Shown: positions 1-8,909, counted from the stretch's first letter. The stretch is DNA of 64,000 nucleotides from Prevotellaceae bacterium UBA1710 (GCA_002317355.1 DCJC01000054.1:43404-107403), one strand, 5' to 3'. Notes: generated by a model not told the origin, from the letters alone. Numbers and translations: made by a program.

Positions 1-1195
1 GCTTGCCAAGCTTACGTACGGTCTCCTCATGGAACTCCTTAGCATCAGGAGCCTTGTGGAAGTAGAGGTAACCACCGAATACCTCGTCAGCACCCTCACC
101 TGAGAGTACCATCTTGATACCCATTGACTTGATGACACGAGCGAGCAGATACATTGGAGTAGATGCACGAACTGTTGTCACATCATAAGTCTCTATATAG
201 TAGATCACGTCGCGGATAGCATCGAGACCTTCCTGAATAGTATAGTTAATTTCGTGGTGAACAGTACCGATATAGTCTGCTACGACCTTAGCCTTTGCAA
301 GGTCAGGTGCACCCTTCAGACCAACGGCAAATGAGTGAAGACGTGGCCACCAAGCCTTCTCGTCACCCTCTGACTCGATACGGTGAGCTGAGAACTTCTT
401 TGCGATGGCAGAAGTAACTGAAGAGTCAAGACCACCAGAGAGGAGCACACCATAAGGTACGTCACACATGAGCTGGCGCTTAACAGCAGCCTCGAGTGAG
501 TCGTGAACAGCCTCTACGCTCTGCTTGTATGAAAGACTTGCGATCCCCTTGATCTCGCCAGAGCAGTCAGTTGGCATCTTCTCCATCCACTCACGTGTGT
601 ACCACTTCTTGAGCTCGCTTGTACCGCTCATGTAGTAGTGGCCAGGAAGGAATGGCTCGTACTCGTCGCAGAAACCTTCGAGAGCCTTGAGCTCAGAAGC
701 GCAGTAAGTCTTGCCATCCTTGTCATGACCTATATACAAAGGAATAACACCAATTGGGTCACGGCCGATGAGGTATTTGTCGCTCTCCTCGTCATAGAGA
801 CAGAAAGCGAAGATACCATTGAGCTTCTCGAAAATCCAAGATGGGTCTTCTATGCCCATGCGCTTCCAGTCGCGATAGAGTGCAAGGATTACCTCACAGT
901 CAGAGCCTGTCTGGAACTCATAGCGGCCTTCGTACCATTTACGTATCTCACGGTGGTTGTAAATCTCACCGTTGACAGCAAGCACAATTTTCTTATCTGG
1001 AGAAAATAGTGGCTGCTGACCTGATTCCGGGTCAACGATACTAAGACGCTCATGTGCCAATATTGCGGAACCACCTACATAGATACCGCTCCAGTCAGGT
1101 CCGCGATGACGGATCTTCTGTGACATTTTCAACGCTTTCTTTCTAAGTTCAGGAGTCTGATCCTGAATGTCAAGGATACATGCTATTCCACACAT
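1..1195 (-). CDS. asnB: Asparagine synthase (glutamine-hydrolysing), C-terminus cut by window edge
   Basis: Transfers amide nitrogen from glutamine to aspartate with ATP in the cytoplasm. The reading frame starts with Met-Cys-Gly-Ile, so the Cys2 nucleophile of the class II glutamine amidotransferase domain is present once Met is removed, which fixes the start at 1195. The amidotransferase domain fills about residues 1-190. The ATP-pyrophosphatase loop LSGGLDSS follows near residue 250 (around position 440). About 398 codons are visible of an expected roughly 555; the rest lies left of the window. It follows amt by about 110 bp on the same strand, so it is probably the third gene of a glnK-amt-asnB nitrogen operon. 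Identification is secure; operon membership is inferred. Confidence 0.93.
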   Translation of the reverse strand, partial: MCGIACILDIQDQTPELRKKALKMSQKIRHRGPDWSGIYVGGSAILAHERLSIVDPESGQQPLFSPDKKIVLAVNGEIYNHREIRKWYEGRYEFQTGSDCEVILALYRDWKRMGIEDPSWIFEKLNGIFAFCLYDEESDKYLIGRDPIGVIPLYIGHDKDGKTYCASELKALEGFCDEYEPFLPGHYYMSGTSELKKWYTREWMEKMPTDCSGEIKGIASLSYKQSVEAVHDSLEAAVKRQLMCDVPYGVLLSGGLDSSVTSAIAKKFSAHRIESEGDEKAWWPRLHSFAVGLKGAPDLAKAKVVADYIGTVHHEINYTIQEGLDAIRDVIYYIETYDVTTVRASTPMYLLARVIKSMGIKMVLSGEGADEVFGGYLYFHKAPDAKEFHEETVRKLGK

Positions 1196-1270
1196 AATTC
1201 AACTAGTTTTTGTTGATTGTAAGTTTGCTGTTTTCTTTTTTATAATTGATAACTGAGCCGTTGCCGACCC

Positions 1271-1304
1271 AATTATCAATTATCAATTGTCAATTATCAA
1301 TTTT
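1271..1304. repeat. 7-bp-period array in the amt-asnB spacer
   Basis: Four consecutive heptads, AATTATC, AATTATC, AATTGTC and AATTATC, followed by a T run, end at the amt stop codon. One of many 7-bp-register spacers in this window. Confidence 0.8.
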
Positions 1305-2573
1305 TTAGTTGTAGCAGGTCTCACCATGCTCGTAGATATCAAGACCTTCTTCTTCAATGATTCTGTCACAACGAAGACCGTGGGTGTATTTGATACCGAG
1401 GAAGATTGCCATACCACAGACGAATGCGAATGCTGCTACTGAAAGAGCGCCGATTGTCTGAACACCAACAGAGCACTCTGTACCGTTGATTGATGGGTCG
1501 CAGAAGATACCAGTCATGATAGTACCGAGGATACCACCTACACCGTGAACTGAAACGGCACCAACTGGATCGTCAATCTTGCAGACCTTATCAATGAATG
1601 CTACTGAGAGACACATTACTAGACTTGTCACACCACCGATGATGGCACTTGAACCGATGCTTACGCAGTCGCAACCTGCTGTGATACCTACAAGACCTGC
1701 AAGAACACCGTTACATACCATTGAGAGAGATGGCTTGCCATCTACGATCCAAGTGTAAACGAGAGCTGCGATACCGCCAACTGCTGCTGCCATATTTGTT
1801 GTCACGAATACGTGTGACATGCTTACTGCGTTAGCATAACCTGTTGCTGCAACTGTAGAACATGGGTTGAAACCGAACCATCCTATCCAGAGACAGAACA
1901 CGCCGAGAGCACAGAGTGCGAGGTTGTGACCAGGAATAGCGCGTGACTTGCCGTCCTTGTCGTATTTACCGATACGTGGACCAAGAACGATTGCTCCGGC
2001 AAGAGCAAGAACGCCACCGCAAAGGTGAACCACCGTTGAACCGGCGAAATCGTGGAAGCCCATTTCAGAGAGCCATCCGCCTCCCCATGACCAGTGCCCC
2101 TCGATAGGATAGACAATGGCAGAGATCAGCATTGAGTATATGAAGTACATGGAGAACTTTGTACGCTCAGCCATAGCACCAGAAACGATTGTTGCTGCAG
2201 TAGCGCAGAACACTGTCTGGAAGATGAATGTACATTCTGCAGGTACGTTAGAGTCAGAACCGATGGCGAAGAAACCATCCCAACCGATGAATGAGTTTCC
2301 GCTGCCATACATAAGTGAGAAACCAAGAATCCAGAAGAGAACTGATCCGCACATGAAGTCGCAGAAGTTCTTCATCAGGATGTTGGCAGTGTTCTTTGAG
2401 CGTGTCATGCCTGCCTCAACGAGTGCAAAGCCTGGCTGCATCCAGAACACGAGCATCGCACCAAGCAATACCCAGAGAGTATCAAGACCGTTTACATAGT
2501 CTTTAGCTTCCTCTGCAACAGCTGCAAGAGGCATTATTGTGGAAAGTGTTGTTGTTATCATATCGTGTCCCAT
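1305..2573 (-). CDS. amt: Ammonium transporter (Amt/MEP/Rh family)
   Basis: Inner-membrane channel for ammonium uptake at low external concentration. The 422-residue length and about 11 hydrophobic segments fit the family. Conserved pore features are visible: the FALVEAGMTRSKN segment after the first helices, the FHDFAGSTVVH stretch carrying the conserved Asp and the first pore His, and SVHGVGG carrying the second pore His. A short hydrophobic N-terminus may be a cleaved signal as in other Amt proteins; an internal Met at residue 5 is an alternative start. It lies directly downstream of a PII gene, the classical Amt-GlnK pairing in which PII plugs the channel when nitrogen is plentiful. Confidence 0.96.
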   Translation of the reverse strand: MGHDMITTTLSTIMPLAAVAEEAKDYVNGLDTLWVLLGAMLVFWMQPGFALVEAGMTRSKNTANILMKNFCDFMCGSVLFWILGFSLMYGSGNSFIGWDGFFAIGSDSNVPAECTFIFQTVFCATAATIVSGAMAERTKFSMYFIYSMLISAIVYPIEGHWSWGGGWLSEMGFHDFAGSTVVHLCGGVLALAGAIVLGPRIGKYDKDGKSRAIPGHNLALCALGVFCLWIGWFGFNPCSTVAATGYANAVSMSHVFVTTNMAAAVGGIAALVYTWIVDGKPSLSMVCNGVLAGLVGITAGCDCVSIGSSAIIGGVTSLVMCLSVAFIDKVCKIDDPVGAVSVHGVGGILGTIMTGIFCDPSINGTECSVGVQTIGALSVAAFAFVCGMAIFLGIKYTHGLRCDRIIEEEGLDIYEHGETCYN

Positions 2574-2661
2574 CCATTTACTCTTGATGGGTTAAGAGCT
2601 TTAAGTTGATTGTGTGTTGTGTGTTGAGAGTCTGTGTCTGTGTTATCCGTACTTTACTCTC

Positions 2662-2689
2662 TAATCCTTAATCCCTAATCTCTAATCCA
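2662..2689. repeat. 7-bp-period array in the glnK-amt spacer
   Basis: Four heptads, TAATCCT, TAATCCC, TAATCTC and TAATCCA, end just before the glnK stop codon. The reverse complement of this word recurs downstream of dapF at 4231. Confidence 0.8.
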
Positions 2690-2691
2690 AA

Positions 2692-3039
2692 CTACTTCTT
2701 ATCAGCAAGAACAGTGTCACCATGCTCGCCTGTTCTGATAGAGTAAACATCAATCACATCGCTGATGAAGATACGACCGTCACCAACCTTGCCTGTATGT
2801 CCAACTGTAAGGAACACCTTGACGGTAGAGTCAACAAACTGCTCACGGCAGACAATTGAGATCTTCACGCGCTCAATTACATCTGTTGAGTATTGTACAC
2901 CTCTATATACACGTTCTTGACGGCTCTGGCCAATTCCATGTACATCGTGATACTCGAACCAGTCGATGTCTGAATTAAGGAGAGCCTCCTTAACATCCTC
3001 GAACTTTGTCTTACGGATGATTGCTTCAATCTTTTTCAT
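2692..3039 (-). CDS. glnK: Nitrogen regulatory protein PII (GlnK type)
   Basis: Small trimeric sensor of 2-oxoglutarate, ATP/ADP and nitrogen state; expected to block Amt when ammonium is abundant. Length is 115 residues, typical of PII. It begins MKKIEAIIRKTKFEDVKEAL, the usual first beta strand and helix. The T-loop contains VYRGVQY with a Tyr near residue 50, the site uridylylated in enteric PII; whether this organism modifies it cannot be told. The C-terminal half has GKVGDGRIF followed by VYSIRTGE, the nucleotide-binding B- and C-loop region. First gene of the leftward operon with amt and asnB, divergent from dapF. Confidence 0.95.
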   Translation of the reverse strand: MKKIEAIIRKTKFEDVKEALLNSDIDWFEYHDVHGIGQSRQERVYRGVQYSTDVIERVKISIVCREQFVDSTVKVFLTVGHTGKVGDGRIFISDVIDVYSIRTGEHGDTVLADKK

Positions 3040-3092
3040 ACCTTAAACTATTAAATTGTGAGTATTTCTGTCACTTTGTAACTTTCTGGGTG

Positions 3093-3123
3093 CAAAATTA
3101 CTACATTTTGTCAGCAAAACAAA
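3093..3123 (-). promoter_or_regulatory. Predicted promoter of glnK-amt-asnB
   Basis: On the minus strand TTTG (3123-3120), 19 bp, then TAATTTTG (3100-3093), matching the Bacteroidetes housekeeping promoter. Transcription would begin about 50 bp before the glnK start codon. Confidence 0.7.
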
Positions 3124-3276
3124 GAGAATGCTACCACTTTGAGTTTACAAAAATATGCAGAATTACTATTTGTATATACATTATTCCAAATCTATAACAA
3201 TTTGAAAGTATTTTACACAAAAACATTACAAATTGTAAGTTACATAAATTTTTCATGCAGTAATGTTAGAAATTCT

Positions 3277-3307
3277 ATTGATTTTCCGACAAAAAGTATT
3301 AATTTTG
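3277..3307 (+). promoter_or_regulatory. Predicted promoter of dapF
   Basis: A -33-like ATTG (3277-3280), 19 bp, then TAATTTTG (3300-3307). The spacing is right for the Bacteroidetes form, but the -33 word is weaker than for glnK. Confidence 0.6.
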
Positions 3308-3335
3308 CACCCAGAAACAAACAAAAAGCAATCGA

Positions 3336-4229
3336 ATGGAGAATTCAACTATACAATTTACCAAGATGCACGGTGCGGGTAACGATTATATTTATGTAAA
3401 TACATTATTATATAATATACCAGATCCAGCCAAAGCATCAATCGAATGGAGCAAGCCTCATTTCGGAATTGGTAGTGATGGTTTAATTCTAATCGGAGAG
3501 GCAACAGAGCCTGATGCAGACTTCTCGATGCGAATCTTCAACAACGACGGATCAGAAGCAATGATGTGCGGCAACGGAACACGATGCGTAGCAAAGTTCC
3601 TTCACGACAAGGGATTGACCGATAAGAACCCTATCCGCCTTCAGACTCTCTCAGGCATCAAGATCCTCAACCTTCACCTCGATGCCAACAACAAGGTAGA
3701 GACCGTTACCGTTGACATGGGAGAACCAATCCTCAAGCAGCCAGCACAGTTTGGCGTTAATGGTGGAAAGGCAGTCAACTGGGAACTCACAGCAGAAGGA
3801 CGTCAGTTTATCGGAACATTCGTTTCAATGGGAAATCCTCATTTCGTTATCTTCCTCGATGACACCTACGAACTCGATGCCGACCCTGCAAGCGACAAGA
3901 AACTCTTCCCACTCGATCACTTCGGACCAATCCTCGAGCATCACGACATATTCCCACAGCGATGCAACATAGAGTTCGCACAGGTCATGCCAGACGGCAC
4001 CATCCGCATGCGAGTATGGGAAAGAGGAAGCGGGATAACACTTGCCTGTGGCACAGGAGCCTGCGCAACAGCAGTAGCAGCAAAGCTCACCGCCCGACGC
4101 GGAAGCGAGAGCAACATCCAGATGGATGGCGGAACGCTCAACATCAAGTGGGATGAAGCTGATAACCACATCCTCATGACCGGCCCTGCAGCAATCTCAT
4201 TCGAAGGAGAGATTGCACTGCCGGAATAA
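3336..4229 (+). CDS. dapF: Diaminopimelate epimerase
   Basis: Converts LL- to meso-diaminopimelate in the cytoplasm, feeding lysine and peptidoglycan synthesis. The 297-residue protein has both catalytic cysteines of this PLP-independent racemase: Cys78 in MCGNGTRC and Cys238 in ACGTGACA. The N-terminal KMHGAGND motif is also present. It sits upstream of dapL with a 131-bp spacer, so two consecutive steps of the aminotransferase variant of the DAP pathway are neighbours. The ATG at 3336 follows the predicted promoter by about 28 bp, so the leader is short. Confidence 0.97.
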   Translation: MENSTIQFTKMHGAGNDYIYVNTLLYNIPDPAKASIEWSKPHFGIGSDGLILIGEATEPDADFSMRIFNNDGSEAMMCGNGTRCVAKFLHDKGLTDKNPIRLQTLSGIKILNLHLDANNKVETVTVDMGEPILKQPAQFGVNGGKAVNWELTAEGRQFIGTFVSMGNPHFVIFLDDTYELDADPASDKKLFPLDHFGPILEHHDIFPQRCNIEFAQVMPDGTIRMRVWERGSGITLACGTGACATAVAAKLTARRGSESNIQMDGGTLNIKWDEADNHILMTGPAAISFEGEIALPE

Positions 4230-4230
4230 A

Positions 4231-4280
4231 GATTAAGGATTAAGGATTAGGGATTAGAGAAATCTCGAAAATTCGAAAAA
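4231..4280. repeat. 7-bp array followed by a short 8-bp CGAAAATT array
   Basis: Heptads GATTAAG, GATTAAG, GATTAGG and GATTAGA (4231-4258) begin directly after the dapF stop. They are followed by CGAAAATT and CGAAAAAA in 8-bp register. Both repeat styles recur elsewhere in the window. Confidence 0.75.
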
Positions 4281-4360
4281 ATAAAAAAGCAAACTTACAA
4301 TCAGCGAAGCCAGAAAAACCGATTTCGGTTTTTTCAAAACTTCAAAAAGAAACTTTACAC

Positions 4361-5593
4361 ATGGCATTAATAAACGAACACTATCTCAAGCTCTCGAACA
4401 ACTATCTGTTCGCAGACATTGCCAAGAAGGTAAATGCCTATAAGGCTACCCATCCAAAGGCAAGAGTTATCAGCCTGGGTATTGGCGATGTAACAAGACC
4501 TCTCGTTCCTGCAGTCATAGAGGCTATGCACAAGGCAGTTGACGAGATGGCAACAAAGGCTACATTCAGAGGCTACGGACCAGAGCGAGGATACGATTTC
4601 CTCCGCGAGGCCATCATCAAGAACGACTTCCTCCCACGTGGCATCCATCTCGATCCAAGTGAGATCTTCGTCAACGACGGCGCAAAGAGCGATACCGGTA
4701 ACATCGGAGACATAGTTCGTTGGGACAACTCAATCGGAATGACCGACCCTATCTACCCTGTGTATATCGACTCTAACGTGATGTGTGGTCGAGCAGGTGT
4801 CTTCGAGAACGGTTCATGGAGCAATGTCAACTACATGCCATGTACATCCGAAAACGGATTCGTGCCACAGATACCAGATCATCGTGTAGATATGATCTAC
4901 CTCTGTTATCCCAACAACCCAACAGGCACAGTGCTCCACAAGGAAGAGCTTCGCAAGTGGGTCAACTACGCTCTTCGCAACGACACACTCATCCTCTTCG
5001 ATGCAGCCTACGAGGCATACATTCAGGACGAAGATATCCCACACTCAATCTATGAGATCAAGGGAGCACGCAAGGTAGCCATCGAGTTCCGTTCTTACTC
5101 TAAGACAGCAGGTTTCACCGGCGTACGCTGCGGATACACAGTCATTCCTAAGGAACTCTCAGCAACAACACTCGACGGAACCCGCATAGAGCTCAATCAC
5201 CTCTGGGATCGCCGCCAGTCAACAAAGTTCAATGGCACAAGCTACATCTCTCAGCGAGCAGCAGAGGCAATCTACTCACCTGAGGGCAAGCAGCAGATAA
5301 AGGAAGTCATTGACTACTATATGACAAACGCTGCCATAATGCACCGCGCTCTCACTAACATGGGACTTGAGGTGTTTGGCGGAAAGAATGCTCCATACCT
5401 CTGGGTAAAGACTCCTAACGGAATAGAGTCATGGAAGTTCTTTGAGCAACTTCTCTACGGAGCAAGCATAGTCTGCACACCAGGTGTTGGTTTCGGACCT
5501 TCAGGAGAGGGATATATCCGACTCACAGCCTTCGGTGAACGCGAAGATTGCGAAGAGGCAATGCGTCGCATGGCAGAATGGATGGCAAAATAA
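4361..5593 (+). CDS. dapL: LL-diaminopimelate aminotransferase
   Basis: PLP enzyme that makes LL-diaminopimelate from tetrahydrodipicolinate and glutamate in one step, bypassing the succinylase and acetylase branches. Length (410) and N-terminus (NEHYLKLSNNYLFADIAKKV) match DapL. The PLP lysine is Lys248 in SYSKTAGFTGVRCGY, and NNPTGT near residue 185 and DAAYEAY near residue 214 are the fold-type I aminotransferase motifs. Together with dapF it supplies meso-DAP. Identification is secure. Confidence 0.97.
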   Translation: MALINEHYLKLSNNYLFADIAKKVNAYKATHPKARVISLGIGDVTRPLVPAVIEAMHKAVDEMATKATFRGYGPERGYDFLREAIIKNDFLPRGIHLDPSEIFVNDGAKSDTGNIGDIVRWDNSIGMTDPIYPVYIDSNVMCGRAGVFENGSWSNVNYMPCTSENGFVPQIPDHRVDMIYLCYPNNPTGTVLHKEELRKWVNYALRNDTLILFDAAYEAYIQDEDIPHSIYEIKGARKVAIEFRSYSKTAGFTGVRCGYTVIPKELSATTLDGTRIELNHLWDRRQSTKFNGTSYISQRAAEAIYSPEGKQQIKEVIDYYMTNAAIMHRALTNMGLEVFGGKNAPYLWVKTPNGIESWKFFEQLLYGASIVCTPGVGFGPSGEGYIRLTAFGEREDCEEAMRRMAEWMAK

Positions 5594-5640
5594 TCTTGAC
5601 ATACAGATCAACAACATAACACACAAATATACACTGTGTT

Positions 5641-5661
5641 CCCGCTGGTTCTTCCAGCGGG
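5641..5661 (+). promoter_or_regulatory. Perfect 8-bp hairpin between dapL and the porin gene
   Basis: CCCGCTGG, a TTCTT loop and CCAGCGGG form a perfect stem 26 bp before the porin start codon. No T-run follows, so it is a poor intrinsic terminator. It could be a leader structure, an mRNA-stabilising hairpin or an operator; the sequence does not decide. Confidence 0.6.
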
Positions 5662-5686
5662 GACTTTCAAAGAAAGGAAAAAGATT

Positions 5687-6400
5687 ATGAGAACATTCAA
5701 GGTAATGGCTCTTACACTCGCCGGAGTGTTGAGCGCAAGCGTAGCAAACGCACAGGATGAAGTTGAAGCAACCGTATCAGCAGATGTAGTAAGCAATTAT
5801 ATCTGGCGCGGTCAGAAACTCGGAGAAGGAAGCATACAGCCAACACTTGGCATCAGCTATAAAGGTCTCAGCCTCAGTGCATGGGGTAGCTATGGAATAA
5901 CAAATCCTGATGACACCAAGGAATTTGATCTCACACTCGCTTACAGTACAGGCGGCTTCAATGTAGGTATCACAGATTATTTCTTCACAAGTCAATACGA
6001 CGGCATTAAGTACTTCCAGTACGGCGCACACAGCACAGCACACGTATTCGAAGCAAATATCGGTTATGACTTCGGTCCACTCTCAGTTCAGTGGTTCACA
6101 AACTTCAGCGGAGCTGACGGCGTAAACGAAGATGGCGAGCGTGCATACTCATCATACGTTGAGGTTGCAGCACCATTCAAGCTTGGTGGTCTCGACTGGA
6201 GTGCATCAATCGGCGCAGTACCATTCGCAACAACATTCTATGCAGACGCAAGCGGATTCGCCGTAACAAATCTCACCGTTAAGGCAACTAAGGAAATCAA
6301 GATCACAGATTCCTTCAGCATACCAGTATTCGGTCAGATCACAGCCAATCCAAGTACAGAGAAAGCATACTTCGCACTTGGATTCACACTCCAGCCTTAA
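5687..6400 (+). CDS. TorF-family putative porin (Gcw_chp-like outer-membrane protein)
   Basis: A secreted beta-barrel-like protein of about 237 residues. The start at 5687 gives a clean signal peptide (MRTFKVMALTLAGVLSASVA ending NAQ) and a GGAAAAAG ribosome-binding stretch; the longer frame from 5636 runs through the upstream hairpin and is unlikely. The mature part has alternating aromatic and hydrophobic strands and the SNYIWRGQ segment near the N-terminus typical of this family, and ends in a phenylalanine-containing strand (FALGFTLQP). Members of the family are often found near ammonium-transport and glutamine-synthetase genes, as here. A role in outer-membrane passage of small nitrogen compounds is inference. 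Confidence 0.75.
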   Translation: MRTFKVMALTLAGVLSASVANAQDEVEATVSADVVSNYIWRGQKLGEGSIQPTLGISYKGLSLSAWGSYGITNPDDTKEFDLTLAYSTGGFNVGITDYFFTSQYDGIKYFQYGAHSTAHVFEANIGYDFGPLSVQWFTNFSGADGVNEDGERAYSSYVEVAAPFKLGGLDWSASIGAVPFATTFYADASGFAVTNLTVKATKEIKITDSFSIPVFGQITANPSTEKAYFALGFTLQP

Positions 6401-6447
6401 CTTAAGTTAAGGAGTTCTCAGGAGCAATTCAAAAAAACAGCCAAGTT

Positions 6448-6479
6448 TTTGGCATACTCATAAAAAAACACTAATTTTG
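6448..6479 (+). promoter_or_regulatory. Predicted promoter of glnN
   Basis: TTTG (6448-6451), 20 bp, then TAATTTTG (6472-6479) followed by C. Excellent match to the Bacteroidetes consensus, leaving a leader of roughly 150 nt before glnN. Confidence 0.75.
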
Positions 6480-6566
6480 CAACCGCAAACTTAGACCACA
6501 GTTATTTATGAAGATGGGCAACGAAAGTTCCCGTCAAGAATTTCAAGAAAAGGATTAACAAATTTA

Positions 6567-6603
6567 TAACTTTGCCCCTCAAAGTTTCTCCCCTTTTGGG
6601 AGA
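6567..6603 (+). promoter_or_regulatory. Two adjacent hairpins, or a second promoter, in the glnN leader
   Basis: AACTTTG/CAAAGTT (6568-6586) and TCTCCC/GGGAGA (6587-6603) form back-to-back short hairpins. TAACTTTG at 6567-6574 also fits a -7 element, so this could be a second, proximal promoter instead. The -33 side of that alternative is weak. Confidence 0.45.
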
Positions 6604-6635
6604 GATGGCAAGAGGCTCAATAAAAGATTAAGACA

Positions 6636-8822
6636 ATGGCAAATTTAAGATTTCAGGTAGTAGCTGAGGCTTTCAAGAAGCAGCCAATCGACATCCCTGC
6701 ACCAGCAGAGCGTCCATCAGAGTTCTTCGGCAAGTACGTATTCAACAAGCAGAAGATGTTCAAGTACCTTCCAAAGAAGGTTTACGACAAGATGCTTGAC
6801 GTTATCGACAACGGTGCACCACTCGACCGTGCAACAGCTGATAAGGTTGCTGAAGGCATGAAGAAGTGGGCTATGGAGCTCGGAGTAACACACTGTACAC
6901 ACTGGTTCCAGCCTCTTACTGACACCACTGCTGAGAAGCACGACGCATTCGTTGAGCACGACTGGAAGGGTGGTATGATCGAGGAGTTCGAGGGTAAGTC
7001 ACTCGTACAGCAGGAGCCAGACGCTTCATCATTCCCATCAGGTGGTATCCGCTCTACATTCGAGGCACGTGGTTACTCTGCCTGGGATCCAACATCACCA
7101 GTATTCGTTATCGGCGACACACTGATGATCCCTACTGTCTTCATCTCATACACAGGTGAGGCACTCGACTACAAGACACCTCTCCTCAAGGCTCTCCGCG
7201 CTGTTGACCACGCTGCAACAGACGTAGTTAAGTACTTCAACCCAGAAGTTAAGAAGGTTATCTCTAACCTCGGTTGGGAGCAGGAGTACTTCCTCGTTGA
7301 CGAAGGTCTCTACTCTGCACGTCCAGACCTCCTCCTTACAGGCCGTACCCTCATGGGCCACTCTTCTGCTAAGGACCAGCAGATGGACGACCACTACTTC
7401 GGATCAATCCCAGAGCGTGTAAGTGCATTCATGCGCGACCTCGAGATTCAGGCTCTTGAGCTCGGTATCCCTTGTAAGACACGCCACAATGAGGTAGCAC
7501 CTAACCAGTTCGAGCTTGCTCCAATCTTCGAGGAGACAAACCTCGCTGTTGACCACAACATGCTCATCATGTCACTCATGAAGAAGGTGGCTCGTCACCA
7601 CGGATTCCGTTGTCTCCTCCACGAGAAGCCATTCGATGGCGTAAACGGTTCAGGTAAGCACAACAACTGGTCACTCGCTACTGATACAGGCATCCTCCTC
7701 CACGCTCCTGGTAAGGACGAGGTAAGCAACCTCCGCTTCGTTACATTCATCGTAGAGACTCTCATGGGTGTATATAAGCACAACGGTCTGCTCAAGGCTT
7801 CTATCATGTCAGCTACAAACGCTCACCGTCTCGGTGCTAACGAGGCACCTCCTGCAATCGTATCTTCATTCCTCGGTAAGCAGCTCACAGAGATTCTCGA
7901 TCACCTCGAGAACACCAAGGACGATACAATCGCTATCGCAGGCAAGGCAGGTCTCAAGCTCGACATCCCATCAATCCCTGAGCTTCTCATCGATAACACA
8001 GACCGTAACCGTACATCTCCATTCGCATTCACAGGTAACCGCTTCGAGTTCCGTGCAGTAGGTTCTGAGGCTAACTGTGCATCTGCAATGATCGCCCTCA
8101 ACGCAGCAGTTGCTGACGCTCTCGTTGACTTCAAGAAGCGCGTTGACGCACTCGTAGCAGGCGGTAAGGAGCTTCACTCTGCTATCATCTCTGTACTCCG
8201 CGACGATATCAAGACATGTAAGGCTATCCGCTTCGACGGCAACGGTTACTCTGACGAGTGGGTTGTAGAGGCAACAAAGCGCGGTCTCGATGTAGAGAAG
8301 TCTGCACCAGTTATCTTCGACCGTTACCTCGACAAGGCTTCTATCGACATGTTCGAGTCACTCAACATCATGACAGCCAAAGAGCTTGAGGCTCGTAACG
8401 AGATCAAGTGGGAGACATACACAAAGAAGATTCAGATTGAGGCACGTATCTTCGGTGACCTCTCTATCAACCACATCATCCCACAGGTTGTAGAGTATCA
8501 GACAAAGCTCGCTCAGAACGTAGCAGCCCTCAAGTCAATCCTCAGCGACGACGAGTTCAAGGTAGTTGCAGCAAGCAACCTCGCTCTCATCTCAGAGATC
8601 TCACAGCGCGTAAAGGCTATCGAGGAAGGTTGTGAGGCACTCACAGACTCACGTCGTGTTGCTAACAAGATTGAGTCAGAGCGTGAGAAGGCTATCGCTT
8701 ACCACGATACCGTTGAGCCACTTATGGATCAGATCCGTTACCACATCGACAAGCTCGAGGCTAAGGTTGATGACGAGGTATGGACACTTCCTAAGTACCG
8801 CGAGATGCTCTTCATCCGCTAA
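6636..8822 (+). CDS. glnN: Glutamine synthetase type III
   Basis: ATP-dependent assimilation of ammonium into glutamine. At 728 residues it is the long GSIII form common in Bacteroidetes rather than the roughly 470-residue GSI. Recognisable motifs include TRHNEVAPNQFELAP near residue 284, GVNGSGKHNNWSL near residue 337, and NRTSPFAFTGNRFEFRAVGS near residue 460. The C-terminal 150 residues are the charged helical extension of GSIII. Codon use is strongly biased to a narrow set, like the mdh gene at 34 kb, which suggests high expression. It has its own promoter and a downstream terminator. Confidence 0.97.
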   Translation: MANLRFQVVAEAFKKQPIDIPAPAERPSEFFGKYVFNKQKMFKYLPKKVYDKMLDVIDNGAPLDRATADKVAEGMKKWAMELGVTHCTHWFQPLTDTTAEKHDAFVEHDWKGGMIEEFEGKSLVQQEPDASSFPSGGIRSTFEARGYSAWDPTSPVFVIGDTLMIPTVFISYTGEALDYKTPLLKALRAVDHAATDVVKYFNPEVKKVISNLGWEQEYFLVDEGLYSARPDLLLTGRTLMGHSSAKDQQMDDHYFGSIPERVSAFMRDLEIQALELGIPCKTRHNEVAPNQFELAPIFEETNLAVDHNMLIMSLMKKVARHHGFRCLLHEKPFDGVNGSGKHNNWSLATDTGILLHAPGKDEVSNLRFVTFIVETLMGVYKHNGLLKASIMSATNAHRLGANEAPPAIVSSFLGKQLTEILDHLENTKDDTIAIAGKAGLKLDIPSIPELLIDNTDRNRTSPFAFTGNRFEFRAVGSEANCASAMIALNAAVADALVDFKKRVDALVAGGKELHSAIISVLRDDIKTCKAIRFDGNGYSDEWVVEATKRGLDVEKSAPVIFDRYLDKASIDMFESLNIMTAKELEARNEIKWETYTKKIQIEARIFGDLSINHIIPQVVEYQTKLAQNVAALKSILSDDEFKVVAASNLALISEISQRVKAIEEGCEALTDSRRVANKIESEREKAIAYHDTVEPLMDQIRYHIDKLEAKVDDEVWTLPKYREMLFIR

Positions 8823-8909
8823 TCGAATGAAATTGCGGGAGGCCAATCCCCTCCTCACACATATACAAAATAAACAATCTATTTCTTTTATTGGTTGTTT
8901 AAGTTTGCT

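Larger units (their letters stand above)
3083..3317. repeat. Exact 18-bp inverted repeat at the divergent glnK and dapF promoters
   Basis: The word TAATTTTGCACCCAGAAA is at 3300-3317 on the plus strand and its exact complement at 3083-3100, 199 bp apart. Each copy holds the -7 promoter element and the presumed start of transcription of one of the two divergent units. Confidence 0.9.

Noticed and set aside
638..1009. Plus-strand 123-codon frame
   Set aside because: Antisense of asnB, which has the clear Cys2 start and the SGGLDSS motif on the other strand.
6480..6635. Glutamine riboswitch in the glnN leader
   Set aside because: I could not find a convincing glnA-type or downstream-peptide motif; only two short hairpins are visible, and one of them may be a promoter element.
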